This document shows positions 43,601-55,193 of a stretch of 64,000 nucleotides of DNA, piece after piece (the first letter of the stretch is position 1; the number at the start of each line of letters is the position of its first letter). This stretch comes from Oegoconia quadripuncta (taxonomy: Eukaryota > Arthropoda > Insecta > Lepidoptera > Autostichidae), in assembly GCA_949316235.1 (NCBI GenBank), contig OX438751.1, positions 7,960,413 to 8,024,412 on the forward strand. The letters run 5' to 3'. A program made the position numbers and the translations under genes. The notes beneath the pieces were generated by a model that made no database searches, was not told where the DNA came from, and saw nothing but the letters and a program-made list of their open reading frames with translations.

Positions 43601-46600
43601 ATACTCAGTAACTGACCTAGCTTTTGGCGCTGGCATATCTCCCATGTATTTCAGAATAGCGTAAAAAGCAGCCACCGCACACTTGGATAACTTTTCCTGG
43701 TCCAGTAATTTCTTTAATAAAGGCTTGCGAATTGGGTCTCTAGTATGGCACCACAAATCACCAGCCACTGCCTTCTTTGCCGTAGTCAATGTTGATTGTC
43801 TAGATATTGTGGCATTGATATCGTAATTTTCTCTGAAGTGCTCTTTTGCGAATTTCTCAAGCGTGTACATTTTCTTTCTCTGAATCGTATTATATTTCGA
43901 TGTAGATTTTTTGTTATTATTAATGTTGCCTTTCTTAAAGGTTTCCAGAACTACAGCTGAAGGAACTGTCATCGTAGGTAAAATATATACTTGTTCGGTT
44001 GGGAAAAGTCCTTCTTGTCCATTGCAGGATCCATGACCCCAAGTAGAGTTCATCAAAGTTTCGCCAGTACAATCTTGTAAGAGTGTTATAAGATCGCCTT
44101 TCTTATATTGTAAGAAAGATGATGCATCGCTGTAACCTTCAGCATTGTTTTGGGCAATGACGTAAATTGATCTCCTCTTCAATCCATCTATAATGTATAT
44201 AACTAATGAACTCATTTCACTAGCATCCACACTTTGGAAGACAAATTCTTCATCCTGTACTGTTCTGATAGTTATTCTTCCCACATTGTCATAGTCTTCG
44301 TCTGCTTTATATGCAACATATGTCACTTCAGCAAATGATATTTCCAAAAGGATGTGTTCTAATTGATCGACTATATAGATTCCCGTCCAGTTAACAGCAA
44401 TGATTATAAGATCTTTGTTTATTGTATCACCCTTAAGTTTAATGGCCTCAAAGAATCGCGAGAACAGCATAGGCCACTTAAGTTTTGCAAATATAACAAT
44501 ATCTTCCTTACATCTCAATGGATCAGTCTTCGTCTGGACGCTTTGAGAAGATTCGAACGCTTTGGTAACCAAATGCTCCCATTTCGTTAATGCAGCATCG
44601 TTCGATTGGATAAATTGATTTGGAATATAGTTCACTATAACTTTTCTTAAAATATTTGGATCTATACGTGCACCAAATTCGACATAATGTTGCTGTGCTG
44701 CAATCATTGCTAAGTCTTTCTCGGAGTCACATCGGTACTCACCAAATTTCACCCCTTTTGCTACTTGATGATAAATCAAATTTGTAGCTACAGGATCTTC
44801 AGTAGGGTTATGCCAAGGAGTAAATACCTCTTTCCGATAAAACAGTCTCCAGGGCGCACTTTTCTCTGGGGTACCCTGCTCTTTAGCAAATTGTTCGCAC
44901 TGAGAAATTGCATCCATTATATGTTCGCCTTCACTGCCCAAAGACAAAACTTTATCGTATAGCGTTATATACAATGAAAAACCGAACATGTCTATCAAAC
45001 CTATGTTATCTGCGATCTGTTGGCAAATTTCTTCAGATGTTGTCGCTGAATCTGATTGTATTGTCTTCATTGTTTCATCCATCAGTGTGACTGTTAACAG
45101 TATTGGTTTTTTAGTTTTAGTTGACTGTAATTCTAGCCAACTGGGTGGTTGCGTTCGGGAACCATTCTTAAACGTTCTGACTAATCTTCCTTCACAATAG
45201 GGTGCATAGCCAGGCGGACCACTGCGTAAGAATGAGCGTAGATATTTCACAAATTTCTCCGATGGTGGGAAGCAGCCGACACATAATGACATTAAAATCC
45301 AACCGCGTGCGTGTGAAGATTTTGATGGGTTGTTAGTAAGCTGCTTGCACAAATGACAAAATATTTCATCTCTGAAAGAAAAAAAACCATTTAAAAAGCT
45401 TTACACGATAACTAAATAGATCCTCTCCACTGTATTGACTAAAAGATACTATAAGTACATTAAACTATAAAACTATTAACTATAAAATACACCCGTATTG
45501 CTACTATTAGTGGAAACCTCATCTACTGGTAGCTTGTATCTTCTTAGCTGGAAGAGATCGCTGTTAGCGATAAGGCCGCCTTTTTGTGCGATTAATGATG
45601 TACGCTGTATTCTACGTAGCTTTTGTTAATTGTGCATTAAAGAGTATTTGATTGATTGATTGATTAAACAAAAGATTTGCTTCAATAAAAACCTTATGTC
45701 AAAAATAAAGCTAAGGTTACATACCGCAGCTCTTTTCTGATTATTCCATGGCCGATAATGAAGTGCAGTTTTTCTAAATTAGTACTTCGTCGATCATTTA
45801 ACCAGCTACTGTACATTTCGTTTGAAATATCATCATTGACCAGGTTCTTCATAAACTCCTCATTAAGCTTATTTTGACGTTTCAAAGTTTTCTGTATCAA
45901 TTTTTTTCTGCTTTCATTACCACTGCTGGCTTGTAAGAGTTCCTGAAATTATTATACATTTTATATAATTATGCTTTGTCATATCAACTTACTTCAATAA
46001 TATCTAGACTTGAATGCTCACGTCAAATTCTTTACTTTTCTGGAAAGCACGCCCGACAGTATCAGAGAGTTTAGACATTACGGGTACATTGTCAAATTTG
46101 TCCTCTACGTATTTTGGTTCCGATAAGTCTCCCATGAATCTTAATATTGTAATCCACAATGCCTCGGCGGCAATCCTGTCCATAGGAGATGGCAAATCCA
46201 AGAGTGAATGTTTCAACGGTTTTCGTGAATACTGATGACTTGTATTTCCTAAGAAATAAGTCGCTGCAAATTTTCTGAAGTTGAACTCGTCGAATTGCTC
46301 TTCTTCCTGCTCTTGTGGCAGGGGAATTACTGTCGAAACTTGAGGCTTGCTTGTCGCTGTCTGTAAAAATATGAGATAAATTAATTAGGTACGGACATCA
46401 TTCTTATTAAAACACAATTTTCAAAATAATTAATATATTATTACACAGTCGAGACACATGCAAAAAATAACATTGTGTTTGCTATCTAATTGTCGGTGTC
46501 GCAAGGTATTGTATTAGGGAAGATTACTCACCACCCCGAATCCAGTGCCACGTACTGTGCCACCCGGTGTTGCAGTATCTTTCAAGAAGCCAAATACATC

Positions 46601-49600
46601 ATCAACGTATCTATCGTCTATCACTGTCGTATTTTGATCATTCCTTTCTACCGGCACATCCTTGACAATCCATATTGACCTCATCAGTTCATTATATTTC
46701 TTCTCGAAATCATCTTCCGCAGTTCTAACGTCTTTACCTGACTTTATGAGAGCCGCCTTTTCTTTGTTCAATTGTAAAAGTTTGGCCTTCATGATATGAC
46801 TCTTTTCTTTTACTAATCTTCGTACAAGGTAGCCTCTGGAACGTGCTTGCACTGTTCGGAAGAAAATGCGTAGATTGACGAATGTCTTCCTCAATGCTCT
46901 CGACTTGACAACTGCTTGTATACGTAAATATCCTCTTCTCATTGTGAGATATCTGTGCCTGTAGCCGCGAGCGCGGAAATGCTTTTGAATAGTAATTGCA
47001 GCAGCCCTCATTTTCAAAAACTTCTGTCGGTATATGAACCTTCTCACGTTTGCTTGTACTCTAATTACAGTTGTGATCAGAACTTTGTGTCTTAATTCTT
47101 CCAGAATTGAATCATGAGTATCTTTGAGAAACACTTTAGTATGTCCAAGACGGAATTCTTGGTCCTTTAAGACTTCGGTACAAATTTTTCTAGTAGCATT
47201 TTTACAATCGGTCTTCTCCGCTGGCGGTATATCTCGCACTACAAGACGGTAGCGCGTAACAAATTCTGAGTACGAATAGCGTATCGGAAAACCAGCCTGC
47301 CTTATTTTAGCGGTTTCCATCAGACCAGCATATCTCAGCTGTCGAACGCATAATGCCCGATCTAAAATCTGTAAATAATATAAGATAAATAATTAAAAAT
47401 ATATATTCAGTGCACAGTACCTACATACAACCCATACCATACAACCATATTAATAATATCAATTCGACCGAATTAGTTACCCAAGTAGGATCTATTTCAA
47501 ATTCTACAAACTCACCTTTGGCTTTTTGAACTCATTAGGTTTTATGCATCTTACAAAGAAAGGGTGACATGCATACAATGTCTTCATGAGAGCCTCCAGT
47601 GAAGTCTTGAATTGATGACTCAAAGAAACTACTTTTCGACTACCACTTTGCGTTGGAACAGAATCAATTGCAAATATCTTTTTTAACATCGAGTTGCTCG
47701 AGTCCATTATCATCTCTTTAACATCTGTTGTTAAAAGGTCCCGATTCTTGTCCAGAAATCCTAAAAATAAATAAAACATTAAATATTTTTTGCGACTAAA
47801 ATTACCTGTGTTAAACCTTTGTGCCTGTGTGTCTTACCTTTGACTTCATAATTTACATCCCCAGCAAAATGTCTAACTCCAAATCGATGCTCATGAGAAG
47901 ATTTTGGAGTGATGTAACACGGTTTGGTGCTGTGATTGCTATGTAATTTAGAGAGCAGTGTAATATCCGTGCCTTTCGGAAACTTGGACTCTTCGTCTAT
48001 AAGCGAAAGTATGTTCATTGGCTTCAGGCCAATAACGTCCAGATTTTCTTGATTATCCACATAATTGATGTTAGTCCAGGTTATGCCTTCCTTCGCGTAT
48101 TGCTCTTGTTCAAGTTTAAATATGTGCTTCACGAAAAACTGTTGTAAGTTTTCATTTGCGTAATTGATGCATAGTTGCTCGAAGCTATTTGAATCAAAGT
48201 TTTCAAATCCAAATATATCCAAAATTCCCACAGAACCACTCGACAACTGTTGTTCCTTGAATAGAGCTTTGTTGATCACTTCGACTATATACTCGAAGAT
48301 GTGGCCATAAATGGCTTTAACAAGCGCGTCTCTGCCCTCCACAGCAGCCGCTGGGGAAATGGTGGACACAACTTTGTCGCCTTGTACAACCAAAGTTTTC
48401 CTGGTTAAAGCCTCACACAATTTCGATTTGTTGACTCCTAGAAGACTTGCGATTCTCGTTGCATTAATAGAATCGCCAACCTCTGATGATTCAATGTTAT
48501 TGAAATTGAAGGATCTGAATTTCAAATTTCCCAAATGCAAGATAGCAGCCAAGAGAGTAAATACTCCCCATACTTCATTATCGGGAAAATTGAGAACCTT
48601 GAATGCAGACCTAACGTCAGCGAATTCTAATGCGTCGTTACGGCCGTCGCATGTCAGCGATTTGCCAGAATTTAAGTATTCAAAATCCTGCGGTTGTCCT
48701 AATTCCAGCTTCCTTTTCTCATCGCCCGACAAACCCACGACTAGTGAATAGAAAATGTGATAGTTCCGTTCACCTTTATTTTGAAACACGATACGAGATT
48801 TTTCTAAGAGGTATTGCTCTATATTTCCACCTTCTATAACCCCTTTTTTGCTGAAGTAAATGTTTATGTACTTCCCGAATCTTGACGAATTATCGTTTCT
48901 CACAGTTTTAGCGTTGCCGAATGCTTCCAAAATTGGATTTGTTTCTTGAATCTGCTGTTCTATCCACGAGTGTTTTCCACTGGCCGCTGCTAGGTATTGC
49001 AGTAATAATTTTGTACTCTCAGTTTTTCCAGCACCACTTTCTCCACTGCATAGACAAAAGAAATATTTTGGTAAATAGGATAGGTACCAAATTTAATATC
49101 AGATATCAACAGCCTACAGTAGTCTATTGATTATAGGACAGAAACCTCTCTCCTCGGAAAGCAATTAATTTCCACGCTGCACGCTGTTTAGGTGGGATAG
49201 CGATCGCGGATCAATAGGAAGATTATTGGTATATAAGTCCAACACCAAAAGTTGGCTTGATATTCTCTGCCGGAAGCCACACGGCGACAACTATACGAAT
49301 TACGATGAATCACCCAATTCTTTATCAGTATTATTTTATCGCATACTTGTATCATAAGGACATTCATGATTTTCATCAATCGGCAAAATCTTCAATGAAA
49401 TTGTTAAAACTAGTAGTAGGTAGGTAGTAGGAACCTAACTATTCACGTCGACAAATTTGATTTTGATATATTTGATATATATATACGACCACCCTGTGGA
49501 ACGGACTTCCGGCAGCGGTATTCCCGAACGAGTACGACATCGGAACCTTCAAGACACGAGCCTACACCTTCCTCAAAGGCCGGCAACGCATCTGTGACCC

Positions 49601-52600
49601 TTTTGGTGTTGCGGGTGTCCATGGGCGGCGGTGATTGCTTTCCATCAGGTGACCCGCATGCTCGTTTGCCGCCCTCTCATATAAAAAAAAAAAAAATTTT
49701 TGTATAACACAATAATAAAGAAGGGAATTTTACCTGATGACGATACACTGGTTTGATGCCGTGTCCATAAGCTCCCTATAAGAATTTTCTCCAATAGCAA
49801 ATATGTGAGGAGGAATGTCTACCATGTTTCTGTCTTGATAAAAATGTATCTGGTCCATGGTGTATATAGGCAATATCTCATAGGGATTGATTGCTATTAA
49901 CATGGAGCCAGTATATGTCTAAAACAAATTAAAATACACATTATTAATAATTAATATTTAAGTGTATGACAATTTAATAATAGTTTTGGCTCTCGAGTTT
50001 GTCCTTTATAGAGGCTTGCGTGGGAATAAAAGTCGCGGGAAGTAGCTGGGGCCGCTTCCAATCAGTCATTCTGCTATTCTATGGGGGAGGCCTATGTTTA
50101 CAGAGGACGTCCTGTGGCTGATATAAAATGAACTATTTATTTATATAATTTATATCGATTGTTTTGATTACCCTATAACAGTTGGGCCGAGGTACAGACC
50201 AATTTATAATGGTCTGTGGGCCAGGAAGGCACCAGTATAGCAGTGATACCAAAACAACCTCGTTATTTTTGAAGTATTATTTATGTGACTTGTATATTTC
50301 GGAGGCATTATGGAGGCATAGTTTTTTGGAATACAAATTCAAAGCATAGTATGAAAAATTAAGATTGCAGCATCACGTTACGCCTGAATCCTCACTAAAA
50401 TAGTCAATAATTCTTAAACACAGTAGCACTAATTTTACGTTTCGGCACTATTTCAGCACAATTTTTTGACCTTATCAATGTTTGGGATAAAGGTCGTGAC
50501 GTTATGTATGTACACTTAGAGTAATGGAGATGAGGCCTATACCTAGCAGTGGGTGGATGTAGGTTGCAATTGTTCAAAATAAGTAGCGAAATTCCGATTT
50601 CCGTGGGATTCTAGCCTGCCTGCGGATTATCTGCCATAAATTCTAAGCTAAATTATATTATTCAGCCTAAACGACTTATGAGTATGACGTCTACTGTACC
50701 TATCAGTGGCACATTGCCACTTGCAGTTGATAAAACGAAGATAGATAACGAATTATTGCATATATTAGCCATGTCGGTAAAATAATAAACAAAACTTCAT
50801 TCCAGATAAAGAACAATAGAAAATTGTATGTGCAGAGAGGTAAGGACCGTGATTAGCGAATGCAATAGGTAACCTAAATGAATACTTCATGACAGACGCC
50901 CACACAAGTTTCATGGATATTCGTCCGGCTGTCGTGAAAGGAGACTAAAATCCTTTTTTTAACTATGATTACTGCTGATGGCGTAATGCCTTTTTCAGCT
51001 TTGACGGGCAAGGGGGCTACTCTCCTGCCTGAGGCAAGGAATTATGAAGTAAAGTTTTGTAGAATCAGGCAACTTATTTAAACTTTTTTCACATTACGTA
51101 AACTATTTAACGGAAAACCGGTATCGAATATTTAACATGCTCTCGGAAGCACCGGCCACGTGCGTGATGCTAGAATACACAAAGTGGAATTCAGCTATAT
51201 TGATAATGTAAAAAAATTGTGCTAAAGGAAAAAAATGCCACTGTAGTTTAAGAATTATTCAATATTTTAAGTGAGCATTCTGGCGTCATGTGTTGCTGAA
51301 ATCCTCATTTCTCATACACAGAGACTGCTTTACCTATGATAACAATTTACAATACAAGTTAACATAAACAATTCTTCAAAATCAACGAAGTTGTTTCAAT
51401 ATCTTTGTAATCTTTTTAAAGCCTTTGCAGCGCAGACGACTAACTTTTTGTCGGCCGGACTTTTTTGTTCTTCGTGTATGCTAATCGAAAACGAATAGCG
51501 ACTGTGACACTATTACTTTGTTTTAAAATGAAGGCAGTCTGCTTACAGGAGGGACGGTGCGGGGCTTCGCTACTATCAGGTATTCCTTGAACCTGTCACA
51601 AAGGCATCAATACGCACGTCTCGCGTCGCCCATATTCTGAATTCAATATATTTATTTCCTCTCCTAGTGTAATTGGTATTATTAACCGTTTAATATACGG
51701 CCAGAAAAGATAAAAACGGCACCCATCATTTTGTGGTGTCCTTATTACCCTGTATGGGTAGACGTAACTAATTTCAGAAATTTAAAAGTTTGTCAGTTTA
51801 AAAAGTTTATCAATGGTATGATATCCTTAGCCTTGAGTCCTCCCACATAACCGTTTATCTGTAAGCATTCCCTGTTTTTCTAAAATTCACTGACAAATGA
51901 ATGGATGAAGTAGAAAGTATTATGCACAGTATCTAACAAATTGGTGGATGTAAACTTGATCCAACTTTTTCTTCCATTGTCTTGTCACCCGTGAAAGGGA
52001 AGGGGGCCCTTCATAAATCTACCAGGCCACAAACCACTATTCAAACAATATGATATGGCGTGATTCACTGATGAATAATGTTTCTAGTAATTATTTGTAA
52101 CTTACATAGATCAGCTGTTGTATATACCGTATGTGAAGATTGCGCAAAATGGTGTATTCTTGTAGTTCTCCCAGTGTAATCATATCTTCAACGCCATTGA
52201 TTGATGTTGAATGCAGAGGTTTGAGTACATTCTGGCTGGCCGTCGAGTACACCTTTCCGTCGTCATCTTGTACCTGAACTAGGTCACCTGATGTGTTTAA
52301 CACCTTCACCGCTATTGGGATGTCAAATTCAGATTTCCCTTCTGGCTTCAGCCAGACACGGTCCTGAAAAAGTTACGTATTTGTGTTGAGTAAATTCCTA
52401 AAAGTGAATGGCGTATTGATGACAAATCTGCAATATCCATATACAAAGAGAATATGATCACTCTATTTGGCATATCAGAAGTTTGAAAGCCTTAATTTTC
52501 ATCTACTTCTTAGCCAACAGCTATGCACATAATGCTTTAAAATGAAAGTGTTTTAATGTTTGAAACCATGAAAATCTGATTTCTTTGCCTTGAGTTTATG

Positions 52601-52745
52601 GTAACAAACAATGAATAATAATAATGAGGGGAAACCCATTTGAATATATGTGTGGATAAAGACCACAGTTTCCATGTAGAGTTCTTAAAGCAAAGAAAAT
52701 ATAATAAAAAAATGTACTCACTGCTAGTCTTATTCGTTCCGCCAT
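40660..52745 (-). CDS. Unconventional myosin class VII (MyTH4-FERM), 2113 aa; possibly the VIIb/Myo28B1-type paralogue
   Basis: Minus-strand coding exons: 52722-52745 (MAERIRLA), 52106-52363, 49734-49918, 47838-49045, 47516-47760, 46532-47368, 46022-46360, 45725-45942, 43045-45371, 40972-41468 and 40660-40863. All phases join, giving 6,342 nt. Motor domain about 1-725 with P-loop GESGAGKT at 157-164 (split across exons 3 and 4), switch [11 protein letters not shown] and switch [12 protein letters not shown] motifs about 728-828 ([33 protein letters not shown]), a charged helix, then MyTH4, FERM, SH3 (about 1520-1575), MyTH4 and FERM, ending KQSQTHHN. Class VII motors move on actin and tether membranes or bundles in stereocilia- or bristle-like protrusions. 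The motor looks more diverged from fly crinkled than I would expect for its orthologue, so the second class VII paralogue is an alternative. The reading frame is intact. Confidence 0.93.
41469..43044. other. Myosin intron 9, no element recognised
   Basis: AT-rich 1.6 kb. Repeated patches of TTTAGAG and TCTAAA are scattered (41810-42120, 42620-42720) and suggest an eroded inverted-repeat element with no definable ends. Confidence 0.3.
45545..45665 (+). repeat. LINE 3' tail with (ATTG)n in myosin intron
   Basis: GGAAGAGATCGCTGTTAGCG, ATAAGGCCGCC and a terminal (ATTG)n, the same tail family as at 2749 and 37990. It is in antisense to the myosin gene. Confidence 0.5.
49494..49694 (+). pseudogene. 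CR1/Jockey-like LINE ORF2 C-terminus and poly(A) tail
   Basis: Translation from 49494: [20 protein letters not shown], then [20 protein letters not shown], with stop TGA at 49632-49634. This is the standard C-terminus of a CR1-like lepidopteran RT protein, here with an intact frame. The 3' UTR GCATGCTCGTTTGCCGCCCT and an A-tract follow. It is a 5'-truncated insertion in a myosin intron, antisense to the gene. Confidence 0.75.
50010..50150 (+). repeat. RTE-like LINE tail fragment
   Basis: TATGGGGGAGGCCTATGTTT and GAGGACGTCCTGTGGCTGAT are the familiar end of lepidopteran LINE/SINE tails. A related piece is TCTATGGGGGAGGCCCATGT at about 1067, and another ends near 31392. Confidence 0.45.
51160..51350 (+). 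repeat. Dispersed repeat shared with 13130-13340
   Basis: GTGCGTGATGCTAGAAT, CCACTGTAGTTTAAG, AGCATTCTGGCGTCATG and TGTTGCTGAAATCCTCA follow the same order as at 13140-13300. Confidence 0.45.
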
Positions 52746-53132
52746 CTGGAATCACTTTGAGATTCACCTCACAAAATATATAACATCTCCAAAACCAATA
52801 AAACTACATTCTATACATGTAAACGCTATGTAGCAATCACGTAGAACTGTCGAACATTTATCAATTCATACCTCTTATCACAATCTGTTAGATAGTAAAG
52901 CTATTTATCACAAATATTTCTAGATAATAGCAAATAGTAGTACCATAGAATGTCCACTATCAATAAAATTATGATGTAGATTGTGTTGCAGTGCAGGTAT
53001 TAAAATATATTTTATCTATTTTACTAGGAATAAAGAAGTGTGTTAATTATGTAGATAAAGGGATAATAATCTTGTAATTATTTTATATAAAATGAGGTTT
53101 GTGTAAATAGGAATATGTATTAGTAAATACAA

Positions 53133-53138
53133 TTTATT
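53133..53138 (-). terminator. Polyadenylation signal of Rpn8
   Basis: AATAAA on the minus strand, 50 bp downstream of the stop codon. Confidence 0.5.
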
Positions 53139-53187
53139 TAAATATAATTCAGCATTACAAACAACTTAATCTAATGACGATTCTAAA

Positions 53188-54416
53188 TTACTTCTTTTTC
53201 TCTTCCTTCTCCTTTTTGTCAGCTTTCACTTTTTCTTCAGTTTTCTTATCATCCTTCTCATCTTTTTTCTCTTTCTTATCCTTTGTCTCCTCTTTTTTGC
53301 CTTCTTCTGCATCTCTATTCGTAATTTTATTGTTAATAAGATTATGCAGAGCAATAATTGATCTCACAAGAGCAGCAAGATACACCACAAGTGATTGATC
53401 ATTTGTCTTGATATATAAATTGTCAATAAAATTGTCATTTGCTATATCAGGCAGGAGGTTGAAAATATCTTGCAGTTGGTAGATAATTTGATGGTTCATC
53501 GGCAAAGATCCTTGGCCTACTTGGTTAAGATAGTCTCTGATTTCACTTAGTTGAGAATGAAGACCACGTAAGCCAAGTAGCTGATTTGTGATTCGTTGGG
53601 AAAGACTCCCAACTGTTGTATCCTTGATATCTCGTAATAAGTGCTCCACTCCTACTTCCTCAGCTTCTTCTGCACCAATTTCACTTGGTACATGCTCAAA
53701 TGTCCTTGTAGTTGGAGTGCCATCATCATGGACTTCCTCTACAGCCTGGTAAGCTTCAGTAGGTAAGCCCAGATCTTTAGGCTTGGCATCAATGATGACA
53801 AGGACAGAATTAGGGCAGTAACGCCTAATTAATTCATTAATTGCTACATCATTTTGGTGAAGTTTTGGACCAGTGTGGTACCAGCCCACTACCTTTTCCC
53901 GAGCATTGACTTTTTTGAACATACCATACATGTTCTCCAAATAATCATGGTCCAGGAACCAAACTGACTTGTCTTTGTCGTCTTCATCAAATGGCACTGT
54001 AATTCAAAACAAATTGTGGTGTAAGATAAAATAAAAGTAAATGAGTACTTTATTTATTATTCCAGATTTCTTTATTCTATAATGTGAACAGATTAATCAG
54101 AGTGATGTCCGCAGGAATACATAAAAGCTGAAGTCTATTGACCTTTTACTGCGGCATGACTTGCTAAAATATGAATTAAAATTAAGGTTGCACTTTTCGA
54201 AACTTTACATTTTATTTGTTTGGGTTGCGAAAGTAACTAACCTGCAAAACTGTTTGAGACGTCTAACACTCCCTTCGCTCTCCAGCAGCCCAGTAAAACG
54301 CCGACAACACGTTTCTGGTTACCAATTTTCCCCATCCGGTTGAAATGGTCCACAACACTTAGCAGTACCAAGGGATGAACCACCACTTTTGTAGTCACTA
54401 CTTCTTGACTAGGCAT
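53188..54416 (-). CDS. Rpn8: 26S proteasome non-ATPase regulatory subunit 7 (Rpn8/PSMD7)
   Basis: Two exons: 54242-54416 (start [20 protein letters not shown]) and 53188-53996, joined through Val in SNSFAVPFDEDD; 327 aa, matching the family. The MPN domain occupies about residues 7-140 ([32 protein letters not shown]). It lacks the zinc-binding JAMM motif, as expected for Rpn8, which pairs with the catalytic subunit Rpn11 in the lid. The C-terminal helices ([38 protein letters not shown]) join the lid helical bundle, and a lysine/glutamate-rich tail ends the protein. An AATAAA lies about 50 bp past the stop. The gene is only about 440 bp downstream of the myosin start, in the same orientation. 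Confidence 0.97.
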
Positions 54417-54629
54417 CTTTAGATCGGTGTGAAACTACTTTACTTCGAAAGAATAATTAGTGAAACTTGATGGATAGGTATAGAGAAATATCGTCTGATT
54501 CACGATAATGATTCCCAAGAAAGCCAAATTCGCCAATCAATTCCAAATCAAATCAAAACTAAAAATTTGACAGTCATTTTTCGTCTATGGATGGATGGTT
54601 TGATTTTTTTTTCGTTTTAATTCATTTTC

Positions 54630-55080
54630 AGAGAAGGCAAAGGGATCTAAGCTCATACAGCTATGTTTTATTTCTACAGTTTAGTAAAATCAGAAGAGTT
54701 AGGCCCATATTTATACCATTTGTCAAGATTGAGAACAGTCTTGTGCCTGGTCTCAAGTAAACGTGTTGATTAATAAACATAACTTGAGATCAGAAACGCG
54801 CGTGCTTGCTCAAGTAGTACTCACTTGAGAGTAAAAACGAAACTCAAGACTATCATTCATTCGCCCCTGAGGCGCATACTTGAGAAGTGATCTCAGCTGA
54901 GTAGACTTCAAGATTGGTTTATAAATTAGCACGGAGCTTGAGATAGCGTCAACTGCTTAAAACTCATCTCGGGTATACAGCCTCAAGACTTGTATTGAGA
55001 TTGGTTTAAGCTTCAAAATTAATAAATAAAACCAAAAATGCAACATCACCCGCCGAGTTCCCGCCATAAAGCTTTGATTT
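54630..55080 (-). repeat. Dispersed repeat C split by a GCCCGTATTA-family MITE
   Basis: The flanks (GGCAAAGGGATCTAAGC at 54638, and the block ending CGAGTTCCCGCC near 55068) are repeat C, as at 35510 and 35865. The inner 54703-55010 block is a close relative of the MITE at 1315-1640 (TCAAGTAAACGTGTTGATTA, TAGCACGGAGCTTGAGATAG). Confidence 0.5.
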
Positions 55081-55193
55081 GAGCATTGCAGAGACAAGGG
55101 TGGTCTTAATATTTTTCTATAAACTTAGGCCCGTATTAATAACCCGATCTCAAGATTGAGATGACCTTATAGGTTTAAAAATCTGTTACATAT

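Larger units (their letters stand above)
49922..52105. other. Myosin intron 2 with repeat fragments
   Basis: 2.2 kb. It contains an RTE-like tail (50010-50150) and a dispersed repeat (51160-51350). The remainder is not recognised. Confidence 0.35.

Noticed and set aside
48311..48751. 146-aa plus-strand ORF
   Set aside because: It is antisense to the myosin motor exon and has no independent support.
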